Below are positions 36,691 through 44,374 of a DNA stretch of 57,776 nt, in pieces; position 1 is the stretch's first letter; every line of letters begins with the position of its first letter. Position numbers and translations under genes: made by a program. The DNA is from Phenylobacterium deserti (lineage in GTDB: Bacteria > Pseudomonadota > Alphaproteobacteria > Caulobacterales > Caulobacteraceae). The DNA is taken from positions 1 to 57,776 of the forward strand of contig CAMCXF010000016.1 of NCBI GenBank assembly GCA_945883235.1, given 5' to 3'. The notes under the pieces are model-generated. The model saw only the letters and a list, made by a program, of their open reading frames with translations. It searched no databases and had not been told where the DNA came from.

Positions 36691-36701
36691 GAGGCCGCGT
36701 C

Positions 36702-37124
36702 ATGGCGCTGAAAGCAAGCAAGCTCACCGTGGGCGATGTCCACACCGCCCGGCTGGTCGATGACCTCAGCCGCACCCAGATCGTCCAGTACGCAGGCGCG
36801 TCGGGCGACTACAATCCCCTGCATACCGACGAGATCTTCACCACTCAGGTGGCTGGTTATCCCAGTGTATTCGCCCACGGTATGCTGACCATGGGGATGA
36901 CCGGCAAGATGCTGACCGACTATGTCGGCGACACCCGGCTGACCAAATACGGCGTCCGCTTCACCAGCCAGGTCTGGCCGGGTGATGCCCTGGACTCTAA
37001 GGCCACGGTGACGGCGGTAACGGAGCGCGACGGAAAGATGTTTGTCTCACTGGACGTCGCCACCACCAACCAGAACGGCGTCGAGGTCCTGAGCGGCTAC
37101 GCCGAAGCACGCGTCGATCCGTAG
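36702..37124 (+). CDS. MaoC-like (R)-hydratase subunit
   Basis: 140 residues. Catalytic-type Asp/His loop: YAGASGDYNPLHTDEIFTTQ, followed by VFAHGMLTMGMTGKMLTDYV. This is the hydratase-2 motif of MaoC proteins, acting on enoyl-CoA thioesters. It is expected to work with the preceding MaoC_N protein in fatty-acid or steroid side-chain breakdown. GGAGG lies upstream of the ATG. Confidence 0.88.
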   Translation: MALKASKLTVGDVHTARLVDDLSRTQIVQYAGASGDYNPLHTDEIFTTQVAGYPSVFAHGMLTMGMTGKMLTDYVGDTRLTKYGVRFTSQVWPGDALDSKATVTAVTERDGKMFVSLDVATTNQNGVEVLSGYAEARVDP

Positions 37125-37130
37125 CTCAGG

Positions 37131-38096
37131 CTACATCACCCCGGCGCGGAGCAGGTCATGAACGTGGAGGATGCCGAGCGGTCGGCCATCCTCCACGACG
37201 AATAGTACGGTCACCGACGGTAGCGGATCGCTCATCAGGGCCAAGGCCTCGCCCGCTAGCATATGGGGTGGCGCGACCTTCCTGGGGCCTTGCGTCATCA
37301 CCTCGCCCGCGGTGCGGTCCAGCAGGCCGTCAATATGACGACGCAGGTCGCCATCTGTAATGGCTCCCAGCAGGCGACCTGACGGGTCCACGACGCCCAC
37401 GATGCCCCACCGCATCCGGGTCATGACCAGCAGCGCCTGACGCATGGGCGTCTCGGGGGCCACCAGTGGCAGTTCCTCGCGGCCGTGCATCAGGTCCGCC
37501 GCCGTTCGCAGCATTGCGCCCAGCTTGCCACCGGGGTGCAGCACCTTGAAGTCCTGCGGCTTGAACCCGCGCCGTTCCAGCAGCGCCACCGCCAGCGCAT
37601 CACCCAGCGCCATCTGCAGCGTGGTCGAGGTGGTCGGCGCATTCACGGCGTCCGTGGCCTCCGCCGCATCCGGCAACATCAGCACCAGGTCGCACGCCAG
37701 CCCTAGGGCGCTGGTCACCGCGGTCGTCATGCCGATCAAGGCAATGTCGAAGCGCGCCGCATAGGCGATGATATCGGCCAGTTCCCGGGTCTCGCCGGTC
37801 TTGGACAGCGCCAGGATCACATCCTCGGTGCCGATCATGCCGAGGTCGCCATGGCTGGCCTCGCTGGGGTGCACGAAGATGGCGGCCGAGCCGGTGGAAG
37901 CCAGGGTTGCCGCGATCTTGCGCGCAACATGGCCCGACTTGCCGATCCCGGTGCAGACGATCCGTCCCTTGGCTGCAAAGAGCATCTCAACGGCGTCAGC
38001 AAAGCCGTGATCCAGAGTGGCCGCCATCTGGCTGATCGCCTCGGCTTCGGTTTCCAGCACGCGGCGGCCGACGGCAATGGTGTCCTGTTTGATCAT
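37131..38096 (-). CDS. kdsD: D-arabinose-5-phosphate isomerase (KpsF/GutQ family)
   Basis: 321 residues. The SIS isomerase domain (about 40-175: CTGIGKSGHVARKIAATLAS, HPSEASHGDLGM, LSKTGETRELADI) is followed by two CBS domains (MTRMRWGIVGVVDPSGRLLG; LFVVEDGRPLGILHVHDLLR). The product makes D-arabinose-5-phosphate for KDO. It overlaps the small downstream-located gene at 38093 by 4 bases and is convergent with the MaoC pair. Confidence 0.93.
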   Translation of the reverse strand: MIKQDTIAVGRRVLETEAEAISQMAATLDHGFADAVEMLFAAKGRIVCTGIGKSGHVARKIAATLASTGSAAIFVHPSEASHGDLGMIGTEDVILALSKTGETRELADIIAYAARFDIALIGMTTAVTSALGLACDLVLMLPDAAEATDAVNAPTTSTTLQMALGDALAVALLERRGFKPQDFKVLHPGGKLGAMLRTAADLMHGREELPLVAPETPMRQALLVMTRMRWGIVGVVDPSGRLLGAITDGDLRRHIDGLLDRTAGEVMTQGPRKVAPPHMLAGEALALMSDPLPSVTVLFVVEDGRPLGILHVHDLLRAGVM

Positions 38097-38338
38097 TGTG
38101 CTGGTGCGATCGCCTGGTTCTGGATGTTGCGGACAGCCTGCCTGGCCTGGTCGACCCGACGCTGGGCAGCTTCTGTCTCACGGCGCATAGCGGCCTGCAT
38201 TTCTGGACTACGCTGGACCGGCGGATGGCCGAACGGCGGAGGCGATTGGTCGCCAAGGCCCTGCGGCCAGACCAGTGACAACCCGATTGCCGCGACCGCG
38301 CCAAGCCCCAGGAGCACGAGGTAAAATCGATCCAACAT
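38093..38338 (-). CDS. Small membrane-anchored protein upstream of kdsD
   Basis: 81 residues: MLDRFYLVLLGLGAVAAIGL is a membrane anchor, then a Pro-rich linker (SPPPFGHPPVQRSPEMQAAM) and a helical tail (RRETEAAQRRVDQARQAVRN). It could be a periplasmic helical spacer. The last bases overlap the kdsD start, so the two are probably translated together. No family recognised. Confidence 0.6.
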   Translation of the reverse strand: MLDRFYLVLLGLGAVAAIGLSLVWPQGLGDQSPPPFGHPPVQRSPEMQAAMRRETEAAQRRVDQARQAVRNIQNQAIAPAQ

Positions 38339-38419
38339 CGTTCCGCTATACCCCGCTCCGCCTTGACGGGGTAGGGGCCGGCGCCCTAGCCGGTGCCTCC
38401 GCCCACCAAGGAGCCGCCC

Positions 38420-39148
38420 ATGCCGACCCTGATCCTGCTGCGCCATGGCCAGAGCCAATGGAATCTGGAAGACCGCTTCACCGGCTGGGTGGATGTTGAC
38501 CTGACCCCACAGGGCGAGGCCGAAGCGCGCAAGGGCGGCGAACTGATCAAGGCCGCCGACATCGCTATCGACCGGGTGTTCACCTCGGTGCTGACGCGCG
38601 CGATCCGGACGTCCTGGTTGGCCCTGCAAACCGCCGGGCAGGTCTATGTCCCCGAGACCAAGGACTGGCGGCTCAATGAACGGCACTATGGTGGGCTCAC
38701 GGGCCTCAACAAAACCGAGACGGCCGCGAAGCACGGGGATGCGCAGGTCACGATCTGGCGTCGATCCTACGACGTGCCTCCGCCAGAGCTCGGCACGGAC
38801 AGCCCCTATGATTTTTCCCGTGACCGTCGCTATGCCGGCGCGGTCCTGCCGAATACCGAGAGCCTCAAGACCACACTGGAGCGGGTCCAACCCTATTGGG
38901 ACGCCGAGATTGTGCCCTGTCTCCAGCGCGGCGAGACGCTGCTGGTGGCGGCACACGGCAACTCGCTGCGGGCCATCGTCAAGGTGTTGTTCGACCTGTC
39001 GGCCGAGGCCATTGTCGGCATTGAGATCCCGACCAGCAATCCGCTCCTGATCGAGCTGGACGCCGGCCTGAAGCCGACAGCCGCGCGATATCTGGATGCC
39101 GTACGGGCGACCGCGTTGCCGACGATCCAGAGGCCTTCTCACGGATAG
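38420..39148 (+). CDS. gpmA: 2,3-bisphosphoglycerate-dependent phosphoglycerate mutase
   Basis: 242 residues. Phosphohistidine motif LILLRHGQSQWNLEDRFTGW, then TSVLTRAIRT, RLNERHYGGLTGLNKTETA and the second active-site His in VAAHGNSLRAIVK. It interconverts 3- and 2-phosphoglycerate in glycolysis. The ATG follows AAGGAG at 7 bases. The RibD-like deaminase ATG is 22 bases after its stop. Confidence 0.96.
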   Translation: MPTLILLRHGQSQWNLEDRFTGWVDVDLTPQGEAEARKGGELIKAADIAIDRVFTSVLTRAIRTSWLALQTAGQVYVPETKDWRLNERHYGGLTGLNKTETAAKHGDAQVTIWRRSYDVPPPELGTDSPYDFSRDRRYAGAVLPNTESLKTTLERVQPYWDAEIVPCLQRGETLLVAAHGNSLRAIVKVLFDLSAEAIVGIEIPTSNPLLIELDAGLKPTAARYLDAVRATALPTIQRPSHG

Positions 39149-39170
39149 CCGAAAGGCCCATGCTGCGGAC

Positions 39171-39620
39171 ATGACTGACGAAGACTACATGCGCCGCGCC
39201 ATCGTCCTGGCCGAGTCCCATATCGGGCTGACGGCGGCCAACCCCTCCGTCGGCTGCGTGATCGTTCGAGATGGCCAGATTGTCGGGGAGGGTGTCACCG
39301 GCCAGGGTGGAACGCCCCACGGCGAGGAAGTGGCGCTGGTCGTCGCCAGCGAACAAGCGCGCGGCGCCACGGTCTACATCACCCTGGAACCATGCGCCAA
39401 AAGATCGGCTGGAGGCGTGCCCTGCAGTGACAGGCTGATCGCCGCAGGTGTCAGTCGCGTTGTGTTTGCGTGCGTCGATACCTCTGTTTTCGCTGACGGT
39501 GAGGGCGCGCGAAAGTTGAAAGACTCTGGTATCGAGATCCATCAAGGGTTGTTGCTGGGTGCGGCGAGCCAGCTCTACACGGCCTATGTGCCTGCAAAAC
39601 CTGTGGAAAGTCGCCGTTAA
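39171..39620 (+). CDS. Stand-alone RibD-type deaminase-domain protein
   Basis: 149 residues of the cytidine/deoxycytidylate deaminase fold: MRRAIVLAESHIGLTAANPS, NPSVGCVIV and the zinc site HGEEVAL plus PCAKRSAGGVPCSDRLIAAG. RibD proteins normally have HAE, eight residues between the two Cys and a C-terminal reductase. Here the first motif is HGEE, nine residues lie between the Cys, and no reductase is present. It may be a pyrimidine-riboflavin side enzyme or a different nucleobase deaminase. It follows gpmA closely. Confidence 0.78.
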   Translation: MTDEDYMRRAIVLAESHIGLTAANPSVGCVIVRDGQIVGEGVTGQGGTPHGEEVALVVASEQARGATVYITLEPCAKRSAGGVPCSDRLIAAGVSRVVFACVDTSVFADGEGARKLKDSGIEIHQGLLLGAASQLYTAYVPAKPVESRR

Positions 39621-39671
39621 TTCGAGGGGGTTAGTATGGTTCATAAAGTCCTGTCCTAACCACCCGGCTTC

Positions 39672-40934
39672 ATGTCATCCCCTGATACCAAATCGCTGAT
39701 CAAGGCGCGGCTGTCGCAGGCCGAGGTCGATGCGATCTGCGTCAAGCACGACCGGCTCTGGAGCTCAAAACCCGGTGGTGCGCGGGCGGTCCTGGCCTTC
39801 AAGGACCTCAGCGGCATTGACCTGAGCGGCCGAAACCTGTGCGACGCCGACTTCACAGGCGCGGTGATGATCGGGTGCAACCTCAAGGGCATCCGGCTGG
39901 ATAACGCCATCCTGTTCTGCGCGGACCTTACCAACTCCGACGTCCGTGACGCATCCTTGCGGCGGGCCGACCTGCGAGGCTCCTGCATGCGCAACGTCGA
40001 TCTGACAGGCTCGGACATGTTCGAGGCGGACTTGCGCGAAGGCACTCTGGCCGCCGCAAGCCGCGAACTGGGTTACACGCGCGTTGAAACGGGCCAGCCA
40101 GCGCACGGCGAAATGCGCGGCGCGATCCTGGTCGGGGCCAACCTGGAACGCTCCAAGCTCTCGGGCGTAATGGCCATGCGCGCCGATTTCACGGACGCCA
40201 TCATGAAGGGCGCCAACCTGACCCGCGCCAATCTGAAGCAGGCGACGCTGAAAGGGGTGAACCTCTCAGGTGCCGATCTGTCGGGTGCAGACCTCGCCGG
40301 CGCTGACCTTCGCGATGCGATCCTAGTGGGCGCAACCATGTCATCCTGGAACGTGAGCGGTGCCGACATGACCGGCGCTCTTACCGACGAACCGGCTGGT
40401 CGCGCGCTCAGCGAATTGCCCTACGACAAGATGATCAAGGACCATGCCCGATGGTGCGAGACCGGAGGCGGGGAAGGCAAGCCGTCATCCTTCGACGGGG
40501 CTGATCTGCGGGCCTTGTCCAGCATCGCCGGATACAATCTGACGGCGCTCTCGGCCAAGGGGGCCGTGTTTTACGGCATCTCGATGGAGGGTGTGCAGTT
40601 GCAGGGGGCCCATCTGGAAGGTGCCGACCTGCGCAATTGTATCCTGCGACGCGCTGATTTGCGGGGTGCCCGACTGGTCGGGGCCAAACTCTCCGGCGCG
40701 GATCTGCGGGAAGCCCAGATGGGACCGCTTTTGCTGGGGGCGGACCGGGTCCTGCCGTGCAACCTCACGGGCGCTCAGTTGAAAGCCGCCGATCTTACCA
40801 ACGCCGACGTCCGGCATGCCATCTTCGATCAGGCTGATCTCAGCCGGGCGAACTTCACCGGCTCCCAACTGAAACAAGCCAGTTTCTCCGGCATTATCCG
40901 CCAGGGGACGCTGGGGCTCGACGACATTATCTGA
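39672..40934 (+). CDS. Pentapeptide-repeat protein
   Basis: 420 residues. Runs of A(D/N)LXX pentapeptides (LSGIDLSGRNLCDADFTGAV, LRRADLRGSCMRNVDLTGSD, NLTRANLKQATLKGVNLSGA, then a third block after about 275) predict a right-handed quadrilateral beta-helix. A non-repeat linker (about 230-275, GRALSELPYDKMIKDHARWC) breaks it. Such helices mimic DNA in gyrase protectors or act as scaffolds; no Qnr-type signature seen. It overlaps nothing and is convergent with hsp20. Confidence 0.88.
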   Translation: MSSPDTKSLIKARLSQAEVDAICVKHDRLWSSKPGGARAVLAFKDLSGIDLSGRNLCDADFTGAVMIGCNLKGIRLDNAILFCADLTNSDVRDASLRRADLRGSCMRNVDLTGSDMFEADLREGTLAAASRELGYTRVETGQPAHGEMRGAILVGANLERSKLSGVMAMRADFTDAIMKGANLTRANLKQATLKGVNLSGADLSGADLAGADLRDAILVGATMSSWNVSGADMTGALTDEPAGRALSELPYDKMIKDHARWCETGGGEGKPSSFDGADLRALSSIAGYNLTALSAKGAVFYGISMEGVQLQGAHLEGADLRNCILRRADLRGARLVGAKLSGADLREAQMGPLLLGADRVLPCNLTGAQLKAADLTNADVRHAIFDQADLSRANFTGSQLKQASFSGIIRQGTLGLDDII

Positions 40935-40955
40935 CGAGCATCGACCAAACAGTTC

Positions 40956-40983
40956 GGCGGCGCCCTCCGCAGAGCGCGCCGCC
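40956..40983. terminator. Bidirectional hairpin between convergent genes
   Basis: GGCGGCGC and GCGCCGCC form an 8-bp G/C stem with a 12-base loop between the pentapeptide-repeat gene and hsp20. There is no proper T tract on either side, so termination would be weak or rely on Rho. Confidence 0.45.
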
Positions 40984-41006
40984 ATTTCAGTCAGGGAATT
41001 TACGGT

Positions 41007-41462
41007 TCAGGCAGCCTGTTCCGTCGGGATCCGGCTGGGCTGGATCGCGGTGTTGATCTGCACGCGACGCGGCTTCAGCGCCTCAGGCAGTTCACGCTTC
41101 AGCGAGACCGTCAGCAAACCATCGGCGAGGTCTGCGTCCGTCACCACGACATAGTCGGCCAACTGGAACCGGCGCTCGAAATTGCGCTCGGCTAGACCTC
41201 TATGAAGATAGGTTTTGACCTCATCATTGGCGGCCTTGCGGCCGGAAATCGCGAGACGGTTTTCCTTGACCTCGATGTTCAATTCCTCGGGCCGGAATCC
41301 GGCGACGGCGAGCTCGATGCGGTAGGCGTTTTCGTCGGTGCGGGCGATATTGTAGGGCGGATAGCCCGAAGCCTCAGACGTGGCTGCTGTCTCGAGCAAG
41401 GCAGCCATACGGTCAAAGCCCACGACGGAGCGATAGAGGGGGGAAAGGTCGATCGTTCTCAT
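41007..41462 (-). CDS. Small heat shock protein Hsp20
   Basis: 151 residues. The alpha-crystallin domain spans about 35-130: YPPYNIARTDENAYRIELAV, GFRPEELNIEVKENRLAISG and the end DGLLTVSLKRELPEALKPRR, with the IXI-type C-terminal tail. It is an ATP-independent holdase for unfolding proteins. The start at 41462 is preceded by AAGAAGGAT that lies in a hairpin (41473-41490), and a sigma-32-type promoter lies further upstream. Confidence 0.94.
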   Translation of the reverse strand: MRTIDLSPLYRSVVGFDRMAALLETAATSEASGYPPYNIARTDENAYRIELAVAGFRPEELNIEVKENRLAISGRKAANDEVKTYLHRGLAERNFERRFQLADYVVVTDADLADGLLTVSLKRELPEALKPRRVQINTAIQPSRIPTEQAA

Positions 41463-41472
41463 GCGGTCACAT

Positions 41473-41490
41473 CCTTCTTTCAAAGCAAGG
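41473..41490 (-). promoter_or_regulatory. ROSE-like RNA thermometer hairpin over the hsp20 ribosome-binding site
   Basis: In the leader, CCTTGCTT pairs with AAGAAGG (bulged G, loop TGA), so the AAGG of the ribosome-binding site is buried 10 bases before the ATG. ROSE elements of alphaproteobacterial small heat-shock genes use just such a TTGCT-type strand opposite the Shine-Dalgarno. Melting at high temperature would free it. Inferred from sequence folding only. Confidence 0.5.
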
Positions 41491-41577
41491 TTGCGGTTCA
41501 AGATGGATCCGGAGGGCAACCCGATATGGCATCACCCTGGTCCAGAAGGCCCGGACATCCAGCGCCTCCATGAACTG

Positions 41578-41605
41578 AGATGGGGACCGCCTCTGCATGT
41601 TCAAG
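41578..41605 (-). promoter_or_regulatory. Sigma-32 (RpoH) promoter of hsp20
   Basis: On the minus strand CTTGAAC (-35, at 41599-41605) is followed after 13 bases by CCCCATCT (-10, at 41578-41585), matching the RpoH consensus CTTGAA-N13-17-CCCCATNT at nearly every position. The predicted transcript starts near 41570 and has a leader of about 110 bases that includes the hairpin at 41473-41490. Confidence 0.8.
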
Positions 41606-41668
41606 TGGGGGTTGCACATCGCCTCGGACAGCTTAGGTTCGCGCTCCCAACCTAGGAGATCCTCCCCC

Positions 41669-42505
41669 ATGCTCCGTATCGCGCTTGCGGCCTCGGTCGC
41701 ACTTTTTGCACTAACTTCCACCCCCTCGGTCGCCGCCGACGCCAAGCTTAGGGCGGCTGTCGCGTCGGCTGATCGCGGCGCTGACAACAAGGCCCGCGAC
41801 GGTGCCCGGAACCCCGAGGCAACGCTCAGCTTCTGGGGCCTGAAGGCGAAGCAGACCGTCATTGAGGTCTCGCCCGGCGCTGGCTACTGGACCGAGATCC
41901 TCGCGCCCTACGCCAAGGCCACCGGTGGCACCTATGTCGCTGGGGTCACCGACGTGGACAACCCGCGCACATCCGAGGCCGCCAAGAAGTCGCTTGAAAC
42001 GTTCAAAGCCAAATATGCCGATGCGACCAGGTTCGGGGCGATTCGCTACACCGGCTTCGGTGTCGCGTCGAAGCCGCTGGGCGCGCCCAACTCAGCTGAT
42101 CTGGTGATGACGTCCCGCAACATCCACAACTTCACCTACCAGCCCGGGATGCTCGACAAATCGATGAACGACTTCTTCGCGGTTCTTAAGCCGGGCGGTG
42201 TGCTGGGTGTCGAGGAACATCGTGCCGACCCGCGTCCCGAGGTTGCGGGCATAGCGGACGGTTATGTCTCAAAGGCCACGGTCGTCGCGGCCGCCGAGAA
42301 GGCTGGCTTCAAGCTGGCCGCCAGTTCCGAGGTCAATGCCAACCCCAAGGACACCAAGGATCACCCTTTCGGCGTCTGGACACTGCCGCCGGTCAAGCGC
42401 AGCGCGCCTGCGGGCCAGCCAGCCAACCCGGCGTTTGACCGCACAAAATATGACGCGATCGGCGAAAGTGACCGGATGACCCTGCGGTTTGTGAAACCTC
42501 GCTGA
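41669..42505 (+). CDS. Periplasmic class I methyltransferase-like protein
   Basis: 278 residues. A signal peptide (MLRIALAASVALFALTSTPS; cleavage after VAA) precedes a Rossmann domain: VIEVSPGAGYWTEILAPYAK is motif I of SAM methyltransferases, and HNFTYQPGMLDKSMNDFFAV and LKPGGVLGVEEHRADPRPEV the later motifs. SAM is not normally periplasmic, so catalytic use is uncertain; the fold may be re-used. AGGAG lies 10 bases upstream. Confidence 0.82.
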   Translation: MLRIALAASVALFALTSTPSVAADAKLRAAVASADRGADNKARDGARNPEATLSFWGLKAKQTVIEVSPGAGYWTEILAPYAKATGGTYVAGVTDVDNPRTSEAAKKSLETFKAKYADATRFGAIRYTGFGVASKPLGAPNSADLVMTSRNIHNFTYQPGMLDKSMNDFFAVLKPGGVLGVEEHRADPRPEVAGIADGYVSKATVVAAAEKAGFKLAASSEVNANPKDTKDHPFGVWTLPPVKRSAPAGQPANPAFDRTKYDAIGESDRMTLRFVKPR

Positions 42506-42532
42506 TCAGGGGGCGACGCTCCGGTGCCAATC

Positions 42533-42550
42533 GTGACATAGGACTGTCAT
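42533..42550 (+). promoter_or_regulatory. Candidate Pho box upstream of SCP2 gene
   Basis: GTGACAT-AGGA-CTGTCAT. The second half matches the CTGTCAT half-site exactly and the first in five of seven positions, at the 11-base period of PhoB-binding repeats. It lies 68 bases upstream of the SCP2 ATG. Phosphate control of a lipid-handling pair would make sense. Weak on sequence alone. Confidence 0.35.
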
Positions 42551-42617
42551 AAGCGGTTTACACGGCGGGTGCCGGCAGCGAAGCTCGCGCCGATCTAGGG
42601 ACCAAGGGTTCAGCGGA

Positions 42618-42926
42618 ATGGCCACTTTGGCGGAACTGACTGAACGGATACGGCAGGCCGCGGCATCGGGTGATAGCCTTGGCCGGACGGTGAAACTCGA
42701 CCTGAAGGGCGAGGGCATCATTCATGTCGATGGTGCGTCGGTCACAAATGACGACCTCGCGGCTGACTTGACAGTCTCGGTCAGCCGCACGGATCTTGAG
42801 CGTCTGGGCAAGGGCGAACTCGACCCCACGCGTGCCTTGATGTCCGGGCGGTTGAGGCTGTCGGACATGGGACTGGCATTCAGTCTTCAGCCGCGCATCC
42901 AGGCCCTGTTCGAGGGAGCCGTCTAG
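42618..42926 (+). CDS. SCP2 sterol/lipid-binding domain protein
   Basis: 102 residues, a single SCP2 fold: VKLDLKGEGIIHVDGASVTN, DLTVSVSRTDLERLGKGELD and MSGRLRLSDMGLAFSLQPRI. SCP2 domains bind acyl-CoA, lipids or sterols. The hydrolase gene starts 8 bases after its stop, so the two are cotranscribed and may handle lipid together. Confidence 0.86.
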   Translation: MATLAELTERIRQAAASGDSLGRTVKLDLKGEGIIHVDGASVTNDDLAADLTVSVSRTDLERLGKGELDPTRALMSGRLRLSDMGLAFSLQPRIQALFEGAV

Positions 42927-42934
42927 GTCCCTTC

Positions 42935-44374
42935 ATGCTTGAAACCGCGCCTCTGGTCGATACGCCCGATGACCCGATACCCGCCGGTGCGGAGGCCGAC
43001 TGGTTTGTCGGTGCAGGCGGGGCAAAACTGCGGGCAGCCTTGTTCACGCCGTCGGGCCGTCTATGCGGCAGCGTCGTGCTTTCGGGCGGACGCACAGAAC
43101 CCATTGAAAAGTACTTCGAGACTATCCGCGACTTCATGGATCGCGGTTTCGTCGTTCTGGCGCATGACTGGCGGGGCCAGGGCCTTTCGGCCCGCGAGTT
43201 GCCGGATCGCCTGAAAGGCCACGCCAAAGGCTTCAAGCCTTTCCTCGAGGACTACCGCCGCCTGCTAGATGCCTACGAAGATCGACTGCCAAGGCCCTGG
43301 ATCGCTGTGGGGCACTCGATGGGCGGGTGTTTGACCTTGCTGGTGCTGGCCAGTGGCGAGCGACGTTTTTCAAGCGCGGTGCTGTCTGCGCCGATGCTGG
43401 GCCTGCAGTTTGGTGGTTTCTCTGCCCTGAGTGCCACGGCCCTCTTGCGATTGAATCTGATGCTGGGCCGAGCGAACCGCTACGTCATGGGCAAGCTAGG
43501 CAATCCGTTCGATGAGACATTTGACGACAATGTGCTGACCCATGATCCGCGTCGCTTTGCGCGCTACCGGGCACAGATCCGCGCCAACCCGGATCTGGCC
43601 ATTGGCGGTCCGACCTGGGGCTGGCTGGAGTTCGCTTTCCGCGCCACATCACTGCTTTCGAACCCGGAACGACTTCGCGATGTTACCATACCGGTGGAAA
43701 TCATTTCTGCTGCCGAAGACAGGCTGGTCGACAATTCGGCCCAGGCTGCTGCGGCGCGCAATCTTCCCCAAGGGCGGCTGATCACTGTTCCGGGTGCCTA
43801 TCACGAGATCCTCATGGAGACGGACGACATGCGTAACATCTTCTTGCGAGTGTTCGACGCACTCACCGGCAAGACCGCGCCGAAGTCCGCCGAGGCTCCG
43901 ACCCCGACCCCGCCGGCGGCCCCCACGACGCTACCCACTGCGGCAATGGCACCACCACCTGTTCCGACGCCTGCAACCGCAGTTGCCAAACCAGCTGTGG
44001 CGGCGAAACCCGCCCCGAAACCCGCAGTCAAGGCGGTGGTAAAACCCGCCGTTAAGGCTAAAGCCGCCCCGGCGCTCAAGGCTACGGCAAAGCCTGCCGC
44101 TAACGCGAAAGCCGCCCCGGCTCCCAAAGCGGTGGCAAAGCCTGCCATAAAGGCAAAGCCAGCGCGGGCACCCATGACCACAGCAAAGCCTGCGACCAAG
44201 GCTGTCGCGAAAAAGGTCCCTGCCAGGACGGTTGCCAAGCCCGCTGCTAAACCGGTCGCCAAAGTGGCTGCGCCCAAGGCCGTCAAGGCACCCGCGGTCA
44301 AGGTTGCAAAGCCTGCGCCGAAGGCCGCTCCGGTCAAAAAGGCACCCGCCAGGAAGGCTCCCGCCAAGTCTTGA
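42935..44374 (+). CDS. Lysophospholipase-like alpha/beta hydrolase with histone-H1-like tail
   Basis: 479 residues in two parts. Residues 1-312 are a monoacylglycerol-lipase/PldB-type hydrolase: LAHDWRGQGLSARELPDRLK, nucleophile Ser128 in VGHSMGG, Asp262 (AAEDRLVDN) and His290 (GAYHEIL). Residues 313-479 are a tail of Ala, Lys and Pro repeats such as AKPAVKAKAAPALKATAKPA, like histone H1 or AlgP. The tail is strongly basic and should bind DNA or acidic surfaces. The stop abuts that of hisN on the other strand. Confidence 0.86.
   Translation: MLETAPLVDTPDDPIPAGAEADWFVGAGGAKLRAALFTPSGRLCGSVVLSGGRTEPIEKYFETIRDFMDRGFVVLAHDWRGQGLSARELPDRLKGHAKGFKPFLEDYRRLLDAYEDRLPRPWIAVGHSMGGCLTLLVLASGERRFSSAVLSAPMLGLQFGGFSALSATALLRLNLMLGRANRYVMGKLGNPFDETFDDNVLTHDPRRFARYRAQIRANPDLAIGGPTWGWLEFAFRATSLLSNPERLRDVTIPVEIISAAEDRLVDNSAQAAAARNLPQGRLITVPGAYHEILMETDDMRNIFLRVFDALTGKTAPKSAEAPTPTPPAAPTTLPTAAMAPPPVPTPATAVAKPAVAAKPAPKPAVKAVVKPAVKAKAAPALKATAKPAANAKAAPAPKAVAKPAIKAKPARAPMTTAKPATKAVAKKVPARTVAKPAAKPVAKVAAPKAVKAPAVKVAKPAPKAAPVKKAPARKAPAKS

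Noticed and set aside
38393..38420. gpmA start at 38393
   Set aside because: The ATG at 38420 has AAGGAG at 7 bases and begins directly with the family start PTLILLRHGQ.
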